Assembly: GCA_966212505.1 (NCBI GenBank)
Contig: CBIHRS010000006.1
Location: forward strand, 128,765 to 192,764
Length of the DNA: 64,000 nucleotides
Source of the DNA: CAMLIZ01 sp966212505
Lineage (GTDB): Bacteria > Pseudomonadota > Gammaproteobacteria > Burkholderiales > Burkholderiaceae_C
Reading direction: 5' to 3'
A program made the position numbers and the translations under genes. The notes beneath the pieces were generated by a model, which saw only the letters and a program-made list of their open reading frames with translations, had not been told where the DNA came from and made no database searches. Positions 32,760-41,325 of this stretch are shown piece after piece (the stretch's first letter is position 1; each line of letters opens with the position of its first letter).

Positions 32760-33365
32760 TCAGACGGCAAACGACCACTCTGTAAAGGCGGCACGCTGCG
32801 GCCGCTGCGCGCGCTCCAGCCGTTGCACGGCCGCCTGCACCCAGCGCTGCGCCAACGGCAGCGGCCCGAAGCCTGACTCGGCGTTGATGTGGCCGGCATC
32901 GCCCAGGCTGGTCCAGTGGCTGCCCCAGCGTGCAGCCCAGCGGCGCGTGCTGGCCGCCGTCATCCACGGGTCGGTGTCGCTGGCGATCAGCGTGCTCGGC
33001 ACCGGCAGCCGGCCCTGCGGGAGCAGCGCCGCCACGCCGAACTTGTCGGGCTCGGCCGGCGCGACCAGCAGCGCCGCGGCAATCGGCGAATCGGGCTGGT
33101 CTTCGAGGTGATGCGCCAGCGCGAGGCAGCCGAAGCTGTGCGCCACCGCGATCCACGGCCCGCGGCCATGGCGCTCGAGCGTGGCGCCGATGCGGGCCGA
33201 CCAGCGCTCGAGCTCGGGCTTGTCCCAGTCGCGCTGCGTCACGCGCACCGCATCGCGGTGATGGGCCTGCAGCCAGGTCTGCCAGTGGGCCGGGCCGCTG
33301 TCGTGCAGGCCCGGCACGATCAGCAGGCGGGCGGCGCGGTGAGAGGAGAAGACGGCATCGTTCAT
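32760..33365 (-). CDS. RBBP9/YdeN-type serine hydrolase
   Basis: 201 residues. It starts with LLIVPGLHDSGPAHWQTWLQ. Nucleophile motif VAHSFGCLALAHH has Ser77, the Asp is in SDTDPWM, and the His in LGDAGHINAESGFGPLP. This family is cytosolic with poorly known substrates. It is last in a same-strand run downstream of the thioredoxin, rhodanese, nitrilase and GATase genes. Confidence 0.88.
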   Translation of the reverse strand: MNDAVFSSHRAARLLIVPGLHDSGPAHWQTWLQAHHRDAVRVTQRDWDKPELERWSARIGATLERHGRGPWIAVAHSFGCLALAHHLEDQPDSPIAAALLVAPAEPDKFGVAALLPQGRLPVPSTLIASDTDPWMTAASTRRWAARWGSHWTSLGDAGHINAESGFGPLPLAQRWVQAAVQRLERAQRPQRAAFTEWSFAV

Positions 33366-33460
33366 GCCCTCAAGGTAGCGGCCGGAGGCAACGGGCGGAA
33401 CGAATCAATCCGAGGCACGACATGCGTTGGGCGCATGTGGCGTTGCAGGCCGAAAGACCG

Positions 33461-33817
33461 TCAGGCCAGCGCCCGCAGTCCGGCGAGCAGCTCGGCCAGC
33501 TCGTCGTCATCCATCGAATGCTCGGCCGGCGGCAGGTTGCCTTGCTCCGCGGCGCGCAGCATGCGCTCCAGCGTCTCGGGCTGCGGCGTCAGCACGCCGA
33601 GGAAGCGCAGGTCATCGCCCTGCGCGATCAGCAGCGTCGGGAAATTCTCGACGTCGATCGCATGCACGAGGTCGGCCTCGTCCTCGATGTCGACATAGAC
33701 GAAGCGGTGCGCCGGATGGCGCGCGGCCGCGGCCTCGAAGGTCGCGCGGTAGCTGTTGCACAGCTGGCACCAGCGCGCGCACAGGCAGGCAACGAACAGG
33801 GGGGCGGGAGAACTCAT
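33461..33817 (-). CDS. Thioredoxin-like protein (CxxC)
   Basis: 118 residues from the ATG at 33817; a TTG at 33868 is less likely. The core is VACLCARWCQLCNSYRATFEAAAARHPAHRFVYVDIEDE with the redox pair CQLC at 17-20. Then the cis-Pro loop NFPTLLIAQ, and helical ends. There is no signal peptide, so it is probably cytosolic. It lies between the rhodanese and RBBP9 genes. Confidence 0.86.
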   Translation of the reverse strand: MSSPAPLFVACLCARWCQLCNSYRATFEAAAARHPAHRFVYVDIEDEADLVHAIDVENFPTLLIAQGDDLRFLGVLTPQPETLERMLRAAEQGNLPPAEHSMDDDELAELLAGLRALA

Positions 33818-33882
33818 GGCCCGCCAATCATCCACGATCGCGGCCCCACGCGTATTGCGTGAGGCCAAGCGATCCGGTGCGA

Positions 33883-34305
33883 TCAGGCCGCCTCGGCGGC
33901 TGCCGCCGGCACACCGGTCTCGAGCGCGAAGCCTTCGTCGATCCAGCCGGTGATGCCGCCGATCATCAGTTTCACCGGCCGGCCCAGCTTGGCCAGGCGG
34001 ATCGCGCCACGGTGGCCGCCGTTGCAGTGCGGGCCGGCGCAGTAGGTGACGAACAGCGTCTCGGGCGGCCAGGCCGCGAGCTTGGACGCGACGATCTTGC
34101 CGTGCGGCAGATTGATCGCGCCCGGCACGTGGCCCTTCTCATACAGCGCCGGGCTGCGCACGTCGAGCAGCACGAAATCGGCGCGGCCGCTCGACAGCGC
34201 GTCGTGCACGTCCCAGCAGTCGGTCTCGAACTGCAGCGCGGATTCGAAATGCCGCAGCGCGGTGGCGCTGTCGGCGGCGGGAATGGCGGTGACATTGGAT
34301 GGCAT
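33883..34305 (-). CDS. Rhodanese-domain protein
   Basis: 140 residues. LLDVRSPALYEKGHVPGAINLPHGKI is the CDC25/rhodanese start, and the active-site loop VTYCAGPHCNGGHRGAIRLAKLG has catalytic Cys89. MIGGITGWIDEGF is the typical end. It transfers sulfane sulfur or acts in sulfur trafficking. The gene is followed by the thioredoxin gene (65 bp) and preceded by the nitrilase gene (37 bp). Confidence 0.88.
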   Translation of the reverse strand: MPSNVTAIPAADSATALRHFESALQFETDCWDVHDALSSGRADFVLLDVRSPALYEKGHVPGAINLPHGKIVASKLAAWPPETLFVTYCAGPHCNGGHRGAIRLAKLGRPVKLMIGGITGWIDEGFALETGVPAAAAEAA

Positions 34306-34342
34306 GGTTTCTCCTCTCGATGACATGGGTGGGTGAATCGGA

Positions 34343-35113
34343 TCAGCTGCCCAGCGGCAGCGCATCGCCCGACCAGGCGCCAGCCTGCCGGCGCACCAGC
34401 AGCAGCGCGGCGCCGGGGCCCGGCAGCGCGGCCACGCATTCGCCGCCCGGCGCCCAGAAGGCGCTGCGGCCCGCACAGGCATAGCCGCCCGAGGGCGCGC
34501 CGTGGTTGGCCAACAGCACGCCGAAGCGGTGGCGTGCCGCACGCTGCGCCAGCTGCGCCGCATCGGCCGCATAGCCGGCCTCCGAGATCAGCGAGCCGGC
34601 CAGGTACAGCGAGGCGCCGCTCGCGGCGGCCACCTCGGCATGCACGGGCTGCGAGGTGTCGGCGCAGATCGCCAGCGCCATCGTCTCGCCGCTGATCGAG
34701 TGGCTTGCGCCGGGCGCATCGCCCGGCACAGCGAAGCGCTCCTCGCCGGGATGCAGGTGGTGCTTGGCATAGGCGGCGGTCGTGCCGTCGGGCCTAAACA
34801 AGAGGGCGCCGATGAATGGCCGCGCCCCGCCGCTGGCCAACGGCGCACCGACCACTAGGTGCATGTGGCAGGCCATCGCCTGCGCGCGCAGCGGCGTCAG
34901 GCGCGGGTCATCAGGCTGCAGTGCGCAAGCGCTCACCAGCGCCGGCTCATAGCCGCTGAGCGACAGCTCGGGAAACAGCACCAGCGACGCGCCGGCGCGA
35001 TGCGCGGCCTCGACGAAGCGCAGGTGCCGCTCGACGTTGGCCTCGATGTCGCCGGGCACCGAGGCCGACTGCGCGGCCGCGATGCACAAGGCGGTATTCC
35101 CCTGATCGCTCAT
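34343..35113 (-). CDS. Nitrilase-superfamily carbon-nitrogen hydrolase
   Basis: 256 residues with the complete catalytic triad: Glu49 in LVLFPELSLSGYEP, Lys117 in YAKHHLHPGEE, and Cys150 in ALAICADTSQPVHAE. It hydrolyses an amide or nitrile in the cytoplasm. The start overlaps the upstream GATase-like gene by 4 bp (ATGA), suggesting that the pair works on one nitrogen compound; the substrate is unknown. Confidence 0.89.
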   Translation of the reverse strand: MSDQGNTALCIAAAQSASVPGDIEANVERHLRFVEAAHRAGASLVLFPELSLSGYEPALVSACALQPDDPRLTPLRAQAMACHMHLVVGAPLASGGARPFIGALLFRPDGTTAAYAKHHLHPGEERFAVPGDAPGASHSISGETMALAICADTSQPVHAEVAAASGASLYLAGSLISEAGYAADAAQLAQRAARHRFGVLLANHGAPSGGYACAGRSAFWAPGGECVAALPGPGAALLLVRRQAGAWSGDALPLGS

Positions 35114-35838
35114 TGCGCCAGCTCGGCGATGGAGGGCTGGCGCGACAGCGCGGCGCGCAGCAAGGCGCTCACCAGCGGCGGCGCGTCGCCGCGCAGCGCG
35201 GCCCGCTCGGGCTGGAACAGCGTGGCGACGAAGAACGGATGGCCGGTGAGTTCCAGACCGCGCACGTCGCCGGCTTCGTCGGTGGCCGCCACGCGCAGCG
35301 GGCCCGAGGTCAACGCGGCACGGAACTCAGGGTTCAGGCCATAGCGGCAGTGGTAGCCCTCGGTGGTGTCGGCACAGCCATAGATCGCCGCCAGCCGCGA
35401 GCCGGGCACAAAGCGGATGCTGCCGCTCACCTCGACCAGCGAGCACGACAGCGGCGCAATCACCGGCCGGGCAGCTTCGGGCGCCGTTTCGGCATGCTCG
35501 GCATCGGCCCAGCCGAGCACGTGGCGCGCGTACTCCACCACCGCATGCTGGAAGCCGCCGCAGGTGCCGAGAAACGGCACCGCACGCTCACGGGCGAAGC
35601 GGATCGCGTTGAGCGCGCCGTCCATGCTGCGGTAGGGGCTGCCGGGCACGCACCACAGCGCATCGAAGCGCTCGAAGGCCCGGTCGTCGCCGAGCAGCGT
35701 GTCGGTGGGCAGCCATTCGATCGAGAGGCAGCGGCCGAGGGTGCGCGCGGCGCGGCTGAGCGCGAGCGGGATGGCCTGGTGCGCAGTCTTGGCGGGATCG
35801 TGCTCGCCGATCAGTCCGATGTGCAGGGTGTGGGTCAT
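35110..35838 (-). CDS. CTP-synthase-type glutamine amidotransferase-like protein
   Basis: 242 residues resembling the C-terminal GATase domain of CTP synthase, without its N-terminal synthetase domain. The nucleophile elbow FLGTCGGFQHAVVEYARHVLG has Cys93. The region usually reading HPFFVATQFHPE reads HPFFVATLFQPER, so the catalytic His is Gln209 while Glu211 is kept. The protein may therefore not hydrolyse glutamine normally. It heads the operon with the nitrilase and faces the LysR gene at 35951. Confidence 0.85.
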   Translation of the reverse strand: MTHTLHIGLIGEHDPAKTAHQAIPLALSRAARTLGRCLSIEWLPTDTLLGDDRAFERFDALWCVPGSPYRSMDGALNAIRFARERAVPFLGTCGGFQHAVVEYARHVLGWADAEHAETAPEAARPVIAPLSCSLVEVSGSIRFVPGSRLAAIYGCADTTEGYHCRYGLNPEFRAALTSGPLRVAATDEAGDVRGLELTGHPFFVATLFQPERAALRGDAPPLVSALLRAALSRQPSIAELAQ

Positions 35839-35950
35839 GGCAGTGGCGCGGGTGGGTCGGATGGCACGCCACTGTAGGAATGGAACGGCGAAGACGCTGC
35901 GGATGAGCCGGATAAGATTCATCCATTCCTCGGATGAATCGCGATCGGCC

Positions 35951-36880
35951 ATGCAAGACGTGCTGCAGTGCTACCGGACCTTCTGCCGCGTCGTCGAGCG
36001 TGGCAGCCTCACACGGGCGGCGCTCGACCTCGACATGGGCCAGGCCAGCGTCAGCCGCCACCTGCAGGAGCTGGAGCGCCGCTACGGCGCCACGCTGCTG
36101 CAGCGGACCACGCGCACGGTGGCGCTCACGCCCGCCGGCCGCCGGCTGCTGGAGTACGCGCAGTCGCTGCTCGCCTCCGAGGCGCAGCTGGCCGAGACGC
36201 TGCGCGCCGAGCAGGGCGCGATCGAAGGGCCGATGACCGTGGCCGCGTCCACCGCCTTCGGCCACCATGTGGTGAGCCCGTTCTGCGCGGCGTTCATGAC
36301 GCGCTATCCCGGCGTGCGGGTGAAGCTCACGCTGCAGACGCGGCGCTCCAACCTGGTCGAAGAAGGCATCGACGTGGCGGTGCGCATCGGCGAGCTGCAG
36401 GATTCATCGCTGGTCGCGGTGCGGCTGGGCCAGCTCGACGAAGTGCTGGTGGCGGCCCCGTCGCTGTTTCCGCGCGGGCGCGTGCCCGAGGATCCGCGGG
36501 ACCTCGTGCCCTACCAGCGCCTGGGCCTCGCCGAAGCCGCACTGCCGCTGCAGCCGCTGCACCGCGGCCGGCGCCGGCACACGCTGGATGCACCGTTGCG
36601 CTTTGCCACCGACAGCTACCTCGCGCTGCGCCACGCGCTGCTGTGCGGCCTGGGCTACGGCAGCATCCAGCGCTACCTGGTGGCCGACGATCTGGCGCAA
36701 CACCGCCTCGTGCAGGTGCTACCCGAATGGACCCAGGCGCCCTGGCCGCTGCATGCGGTGATGCCGAGCCGGCAGGCGCCGCTGCGCGTCAAGCGCTTCG
36801 TCGAGGAGCTGGGCGAGGCGCTGTCGCGGCAGGGGCTGGGCCTGCCGGTGCGGGGCAGGGCCGCGGCCAAGCGGCGATGA
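35951..36880 (+). CDS. LysR family transcriptional regulator
   Basis: 309 residues from the ATG at 35951; longer in-frame starts extend into the divergent gene. The HTH is at about 5-60 (RTFCRVVERGSLTRAALDLDMGQASVSRHLQELE), followed by a LysR effector domain. It probably controls the divergent GATase / nitrilase operon; the 112 bp between contain a GGATAAGATTCATCCATTCC-like AT-richer stretch. Confidence 0.87.
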   Translation: MQDVLQCYRTFCRVVERGSLTRAALDLDMGQASVSRHLQELERRYGATLLQRTTRTVALTPAGRRLLEYAQSLLASEAQLAETLRAEQGAIEGPMTVAASTAFGHHVVSPFCAAFMTRYPGVRVKLTLQTRRSNLVEEGIDVAVRIGELQDSSLVAVRLGQLDEVLVAAPSLFPRGRVPEDPRDLVPYQRLGLAEAALPLQPLHRGRRRHTLDAPLRFATDSYLALRHALLCGLGYGSIQRYLVADDLAQHRLVQVLPEWTQAPWPLHAVMPSRQAPLRVKRFVEELGEALSRQGLGLPVRGRAAAKRR

Positions 36881-36932
36881 CCTCCCGCGTGTTGGCGTTG
36901 ACGCTGTAACGTTCGCCCACGATCATGCGCCG

Positions 36933-37592
36933 ATGACCCAGCTGATCCTCATCCGCCACGGCGAAACCGACTGGAACCGTGAGCGGCGTTTCCAAGGCCA
37001 GACCGACATCGACCTCAACGACGCAGGCCACCGGCAGGCGCGCCGCCTCGCCGACGCGCTGGCCGGCGAGCGCATCGACCATCTCTACAGCAGCGACCTG
37101 AAGCGCGCGCTACAGACTGCCGAGCCCACGGCGCAGCGCCTGGGGCTGCGGCCCATCACCGATGCGGGCCTGCGCGAGCAGCACTTCGGGCCGTTCGAGG
37201 GGCTGCTGGCCAGCGAGGTGCCGCATCAGCTGCCCGAGGTGTGGGCGCAATGGGTGCGGCACGACCCTCATTACGTTGCGCCGGGCGGCGAGAGCCTGCA
37301 CCAGTTCTTCGAGCGGGTGCTGGGCACCTTGCGCCGCATCGCGGCTGCGCACCGCGGACAGACGCTGATGATCGTGACGCACGGCGGTGCGCTCGACATG
37401 GTGTGGCGCGCGGTGCATGGCCACACGCTGGCGGCACCGCGCGACTGCGCGATTCCCAACTGCGGCATCAACCGGCTGCGGCTCGAGGACGATGCATTGC
37501 ACATCGTGCAGTGGGCCGAGGATGCGCACCTGGAGGGCCTGCCGGCTCAACCGTCGACGGTGCCGGCGAGCGTGGCGTTCAGCGCGGCTTGA
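36933..37592 (+). CDS. Histidine phosphatase (phosphoglycerate mutase-like)
   Basis: 219 residues. It starts with the phospho-His motif LILIRHGETDWNRERRFQGQTDIDLN (His9), has the Glu in LREQHFGPFEGL, and the second His in LMIVTHGGALDMVW. It is a cytosolic phosphatase or cofactor-independent mutase relative, substrate unknown. It is convergent with the solute-binding protein gene, 6 bp apart. Confidence 0.9.
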   Translation: MTQLILIRHGETDWNRERRFQGQTDIDLNDAGHRQARRLADALAGERIDHLYSSDLKRALQTAEPTAQRLGLRPITDAGLREQHFGPFEGLLASEVPHQLPEVWAQWVRHDPHYVAPGGESLHQFFERVLGTLRRIAAAHRGQTLMIVTHGGALDMVWRAVHGHTLAAPRDCAIPNCGINRLRLEDDALHIVQWAEDAHLEGLPAQPSTVPASVAFSAA

Positions 37593-37598
37593 GGCTGG

Positions 37599-39092
37599 TC
37601 ACTCCCAAGACAACGCCGACAGGTCGTTCACGAAGATCGGCATGTCCTTCCACAAGCCCTTGAGCTTGGCCTTCGCCACCGTGATCCACTGCGGCTGGTA
37701 GAGGAAGGCGTTGACCGCATCGGTGGCGATCAGTTTCTGCGCCTCGGCCAGCAGCTTCGCGCGCTCGGCCGCATTGCCGGTGTTGCCGATCTTCGCCCAC
37801 AGTGCATTGAAGGCCGGTGACTCGTAGCCCCAGTAGTAGCCCGGCTTCGCGTAGTTGCCCAGGTCCAGCGGCTCCACGTGGCTGATGATCGTGAGGTCGT
37901 AGTTGTGGTTGGCATACACGCCCGAGAGCCACAACGCCCATTCCACATTCTCGAGCTTCGCGTGGATGCCCACCTTGGCCAGCTGCGCCGCGATCACCTC
38001 GCCGCCCTGGCGCGCATACGGCGTGGGCGGCAGCTTGATCGTCAGCTCCAGCGGCGTGGCCACGCCGGCTTCCTTGAGCAGAGCCTTGGCCTTCTCCGGG
38101 TTGTAGGGGTTGATGGCCGTGGTGTCCACGTAGCCCGGCATGCCCGGCACGTAGTGGCTGCCGATCGGCACGCCGAAGCCATCGGCCGCGCCGGCGATCA
38201 CCGCCTGGCGGTCGATCGCGGCGGCAATGGCGCGGCGCACCCGCACGTCGTCCAGCGGCTTGCGCTTGTTGTTGATCGCCAGGATAGTCTTCGCGCGCGA
38301 GCCACCCACCATCACGCCGAAGCGCTTGTCGGCCTTGAACTGCTCCAGGCTGCGTGCCGCCGCCACGCGCGGAAACGCATCCACGTCGCCCGACAGCAAT
38401 GAGGCCACCTGCGCCGCCGGATCGCTGATGAAGCGGAACACCGCGCGCTGCAGGCGAACAGCTTTGGCGTTGCGATAGGCCTCCCAGCGCTTGAGCACCA
38501 GCTGCGAGCCCTTGGCCCAGCTGTCAAGCCGGTAGGGGCCGGTGCCCACCGGCTGCGTCGTGTTGGTGGCCGCGCTCTTGGGCTCGACGATCACCGCGGT
38601 GGCCTGGCCCAGCGCGAACAGCAGGTCGGGGTTGGGGTGCTTCAGCAGCAGCACCAGCATCTCGGCATCGGGTGCCGAGATGCTCTCGATGTTGGCGAAG
38701 GTGGCCTTGTCCTTGTTGACGCTGCCCTCGGCCCGCGCGCGCTCGAACGCGAACTTGACCGTGGCCGCATTGAACGGCTCACCGTTGTGGAAGCCCACGC
38801 CCTTCTTCAGCTTGAAGGTCCAGGCCTTGAGGTCTGGCGAGACGGTCCAGCTCTCGGCCAGCAGCGGCGCCACCGAGCCATCGGGGCCGATCTTCGTCAG
38901 CGTCTCGAAGACGTTGTAGAGCACGATCTCGCCGATGGCCGAGGCGGCGCCGGTGGTGGGGTCGAGGCCGGGCGGCTCCAGCGTCATCGCCAGCGTCACC
39001 GCATCCTTGCGGCCCTGGGCCTGCGCGTTCCAGCCGAGGCTGAGCGCAACGCCGGCCACGCCCATCGTTCGCATCCAGACACGTCGCTTCAT
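37599..39092 (-). CDS. Family-5 ABC solute-binding protein (DppA/OppA-like), orphan
   Basis: 497 residues with a signal peptide (~1-29). The SBP-family-5 pattern is clear: LTKIGPDGSVAPLLAESWTVSPDLKAWTFKLKKGVGFHNGEPFNAATVKFAFERA, GTGPYRLDSWAKGSQLVLKR and DVRVRRAIAAAIDRQAVI. It binds peptides, nickel or other small ligands in the periplasm. No permease or ATPase gene is adjacent on either side, so it must serve a transporter elsewhere. Confidence 0.88.
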   Translation of the reverse strand: MKRRVWMRTMGVAGVALSLGWNAQAQGRKDAVTLAMTLEPPGLDPTTGAASAIGEIVLYNVFETLTKIGPDGSVAPLLAESWTVSPDLKAWTFKLKKGVGFHNGEPFNAATVKFAFERARAEGSVNKDKATFANIESISAPDAEMLVLLLKHPNPDLLFALGQATAVIVEPKSAATNTTQPVGTGPYRLDSWAKGSQLVLKRWEAYRNAKAVRLQRAVFRFISDPAAQVASLLSGDVDAFPRVAAARSLEQFKADKRFGVMVGGSRAKTILAINNKRKPLDDVRVRRAIAAAIDRQAVIAGAADGFGVPIGSHYVPGMPGYVDTTAINPYNPEKAKALLKEAGVATPLELTIKLPPTPYARQGGEVIAAQLAKVGIHAKLENVEWALWLSGVYANHNYDLTIISHVEPLDLGNYAKPGYYWGYESPAFNALWAKIGNTGNAAERAKLLAEAQKLIATDAVNAFLYQPQWITVAKAKLKGLWKDMPIFVNDLSALSWE

Positions 39093-39335
39093 CGGATTCC
39101 TTTTTTCAGGTCTGCCAGGAGGGCCCGCGCGATGGTAACCACGCCTGCTCCCATGCGGCAGGCATGGAAGAAGCACACTTTTCCAGCAGCGGCCATTTCT
39201 TCAGCAGCTTTGACCGCCGACACATCGAGAAACGTTGCGTTTCGCTACGCACTGGTGGGTTTGGTCACATGGGCACACCGGTTGCCTTGTTCCTCCCGGG
39301 CCCGTGTGGGCCCTGTGTAAAACCAGGAGAGACAC

Positions 39336-39794
39336 ATGAAGTTGAAGGCTTTGGTTGCCGGCATGATGCTGGCAGCAGCGGGTACCTGCGCCTTGGCATC
39401 GGACCAGACGGTCGCGTTCTCGGGAACGGTCGCTTCGTTCGACAGCATGGGCACCGTGTTCGATGGGGGCGACGACGTGATCACCTTCACCGGCCTGGCC
39501 GCCGGTGTCTATGACTTCACGCTGACGATGAGCGGGCAGCAGATCAACCTCGGATCGGCCTCGCTGAACGGCACCGCGGGCACCGTCACCACGATGGGCA
39601 AGTGGACCTTCCTCGGCATCGACGGCACGGGCAGCCCCGATTTCGTGCTGACCCTCAACGGCAGCGTCACCGGAGCGACCCCGATCTACTCCGGTGAACT
39701 GACGGTGACGGCCGTGCCCGAACCGGAGACCTACGCGCTGATGCTGGCCGGCCTCGGCGCCGTCGGGTTCATCGCACGGCGCCGCCGCGGCTGA
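39336..39794 (+). CDS. FxDxF family PEP-CTERM protein
   Basis: 152 residues. The signal peptide is about 1-22. The mature part is all-beta, with the family pattern SFDSMGTVFDGGDDVITFTGLAAGVYDFTLTMSGQ. The C-terminus is VPEPETYALMLAGLGAVGFIARRRR, a PEP-CTERM tail with hydrophobic segment and Arg cluster. It is a small secreted protein anchored or processed by exosortase, role unknown. AGGAGAG lies upstream, and a strong terminator follows. Confidence 0.88.
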   Translation: MKLKALVAGMMLAAAGTCALASDQTVAFSGTVASFDSMGTVFDGGDDVITFTGLAAGVYDFTLTMSGQQINLGSASLNGTAGTVTTMGKWTFLGIDGTGSPDFVLTLNGSVTGATPIYSGELTVTAVPEPETYALMLAGLGAVGFIARRRRG

Positions 39795-39814
39795 GCACCT
39801 CCCGCTGATGAACG

Positions 39815-39840
39815 AACGCCCCGGCAACGGGGCGTTTTTT
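39815..39840 (+). terminator. Rho-independent terminator after the FxDxF PEP-CTERM gene
   Basis: A perfect 9-bp stem AACGCCCCG / CGGGGCGTT with a GCAA loop is followed by TTTT (part of a TTTTTT run). It ends the plus-strand transcript 20 bp past the stop. On the other strand it lies past the end of the convergent PEP-CTERM gene and may serve it too. Confidence 0.85.
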
Positions 39841-39871
39841 CATGTCGCGGCAAAAGGTGGCGAGAGCCGCC

Positions 39872-40567
39872 TCAACGGCGCCGCCGCCAGGCCAGAGCCA
39901 GCAGGCCGGCCGCCAGCAGCGACAGGCTCGCGGGCTCCGGCACGGCCGGCGCCGCCGCCGCGATGAAGAAGGTCTCGAAGCCGCCGGTCGCCTCGCTGGC
40001 CGCGGCCGACAGGCCGATGCGGTAGCCACCGAAGGCGCCGTTGAACACGGCCGACTGGGCCGCCGCCGCATCGGCCGCATCGAGCGCGAACACGTAGTCC
40101 GACCGGCCCGCGCCGGTGACCGTGCTGTCGAATCGCAGCGGCGAGAACGCGCCGGAGGTGAACAGCGCCGTGCCGCTGCTGCCGTAGATCGTCAGCACCA
40201 GGCTGTCGAGCACGATGCCGTTCTTCGCGCCGCCGGGCTCAAGTGCGTTGAACACCACGCGCAGGTCGGCCGCGCTGCGCACGCCCGCCTCGTCCAGCGT
40301 CAGCAGCCGGGTCTGCGACGCGCCGGTCTTGGCGTCGCCGGTGATCTGCAGTTGGTTGGCAGCGTCGACCGCGACGCTGCCGGCTTCCGTGCCGCCGTTC
40401 GCCGGGCTCTGGATCGTCAACACGGTATTGACGGCGCCCAGGCCGGTGCCGCCCAGGCTGGACGGCCCGGCGAGGCTGAGCGCTGCATCCGCAGGCAGCG
40501 CCTGCAATGCGGCCACCAGGGCCGCGGCAATACCGGCAAGGCGGTGGAGTCGGTCGCGTGGGGGCAT
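39872..40567 (-). CDS. PEP-CTERM protein of unknown function
   Basis: 231 residues. The ATG at 40567 is preceded by CAGGAGATC. A signal peptide covers about 1-29 (LAGIAAALVAALQALPADA). The mature domain is beta-rich (LSLAGPSSLGGTG ... LRFDSTVTGAGRSDYVFAL) and I do not recognise it. The end is VPEPASLSLLAAGLLALAWRRRR, a PEP-CTERM tail. It is convergent with the FxDxF gene; both ends share the terminator region. Confidence 0.82.
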   Translation of the reverse strand: MPPRDRLHRLAGIAAALVAALQALPADAALSLAGPSSLGGTGLGAVNTVLTIQSPANGGTEAGSVAVDAANQLQITGDAKTGASQTRLLTLDEAGVRSAADLRVVFNALEPGGAKNGIVLDSLVLTIYGSSGTALFTSGAFSPLRFDSTVTGAGRSDYVFALDAADAAAAQSAVFNGAFGGYRIGLSAAASEATGGFETFFIAAAAPAVPEPASLSLLAAGLLALAWRRRR

Positions 40568-40621
40568 GGGATCTCCTGAAAAGGTGGTTGGCTGTGCCGC
40601 AGGGCAATCGGCGCGCCCAAG

Positions 40622-40653
40622 AAAAAACGCCGCGGCCCGAAGGCGGCGGCGTT
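40622..40653 (-). terminator. Rho-independent terminator of ssb
   Basis: Read on the minus strand, a 12-bp stem with one mismatch encloses a TTCG tetraloop and is followed by a run of Ts. It begins 27 bp after the ssb stop at 40680 and separates ssb from the PEP-CTERM gene at 40567. Confidence 0.85.
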
Positions 40654-40679
40654 CTTCGTCAGAAGATCGGAAGCGACGA

Positions 40680-41186
40680 TCAGAACGGGATGTCGTCGTC
40701 CATGTCGTCGAAGCCGGTGCTCGACTTCGGGGCCGGCGCCGGCCGCTGCGGTGCCGAGCGGGGAGCCGGGGCGCTGCGGGCCGGGCGCTCTTCGCTCTCG
40801 CGGCTGTAGCCGCCGTCGTCGCCGCCGCCACCCATGCCGCCACCGCCGCCTTCACGCCCGCCGAGCAGCTGCATCGTCTCGGCGATGATTTCGGTGGTGT
40901 AGTTGTCCTTGCCGTCCTGGCCCTGCCACTTGCGGGTCTTGAGGCGGCCTTCCACGTAGACGGGGCGGCCCTTCTTCAGGTATTCGCCGGCAATCTCGGC
41001 CAGGCGGTCGTAGAACACCACCCGGTGCCATTCGGTTTCTTCCTGGCGCTCGCCGGATTCCTTGCTTTTCCAGTTGCGGGTGGTGGCCAGGCTGATGTTG
41101 CAGACCGCGGAGCCGCTGGGGGTGTAGCGCACCTCGGGGTCGCGCCCGAGATTGCCGATGAGGATGACTTTGTTGACCGAGGCCAT
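40680..41186 (-). CDS. ssb: Single-stranded DNA-binding protein
   Basis: 168 residues. The OB fold covers about 1-108 (ASVNKVILIGNLGRDPEVRYTPSGSAVCNISLATTRNWKSKESGERQEETEWHRVVFYDRLAEIAGEYLKKG). A Gly-rich flexible linker follows, then the conserved acidic tip DDMDDDIPF that recruits replication and repair proteins. Length and order match bacterial SSB. The ATG (MASVNK) is clear. Divergent from the KaiC-like gene. Confidence 0.96.
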   Translation of the reverse strand: MASVNKVILIGNLGRDPEVRYTPSGSAVCNISLATTRNWKSKESGERQEETEWHRVVFYDRLAEIAGEYLKKGRPVYVEGRLKTRKWQGQDGKDNYTTEIIAETMQLLGGREGGGGGMGGGGDDGGYSRESEERPARSAPAPRSAPQRPAPAPKSSTGFDDMDDDIPF

Positions 41187-41325
41187 GGGCGTGCTCCGAA
41201 GCGAGAAAAGAGAAAAAATCGCGGCCGACAGCTTACCGCACCCGGCTTGCCGCACCCCGTCGCAAGGGCAGGCACGCCGTTTGCCCCATGTGATCGACTA
41301 CCGATAGACCCCGAAAGGCAACACG

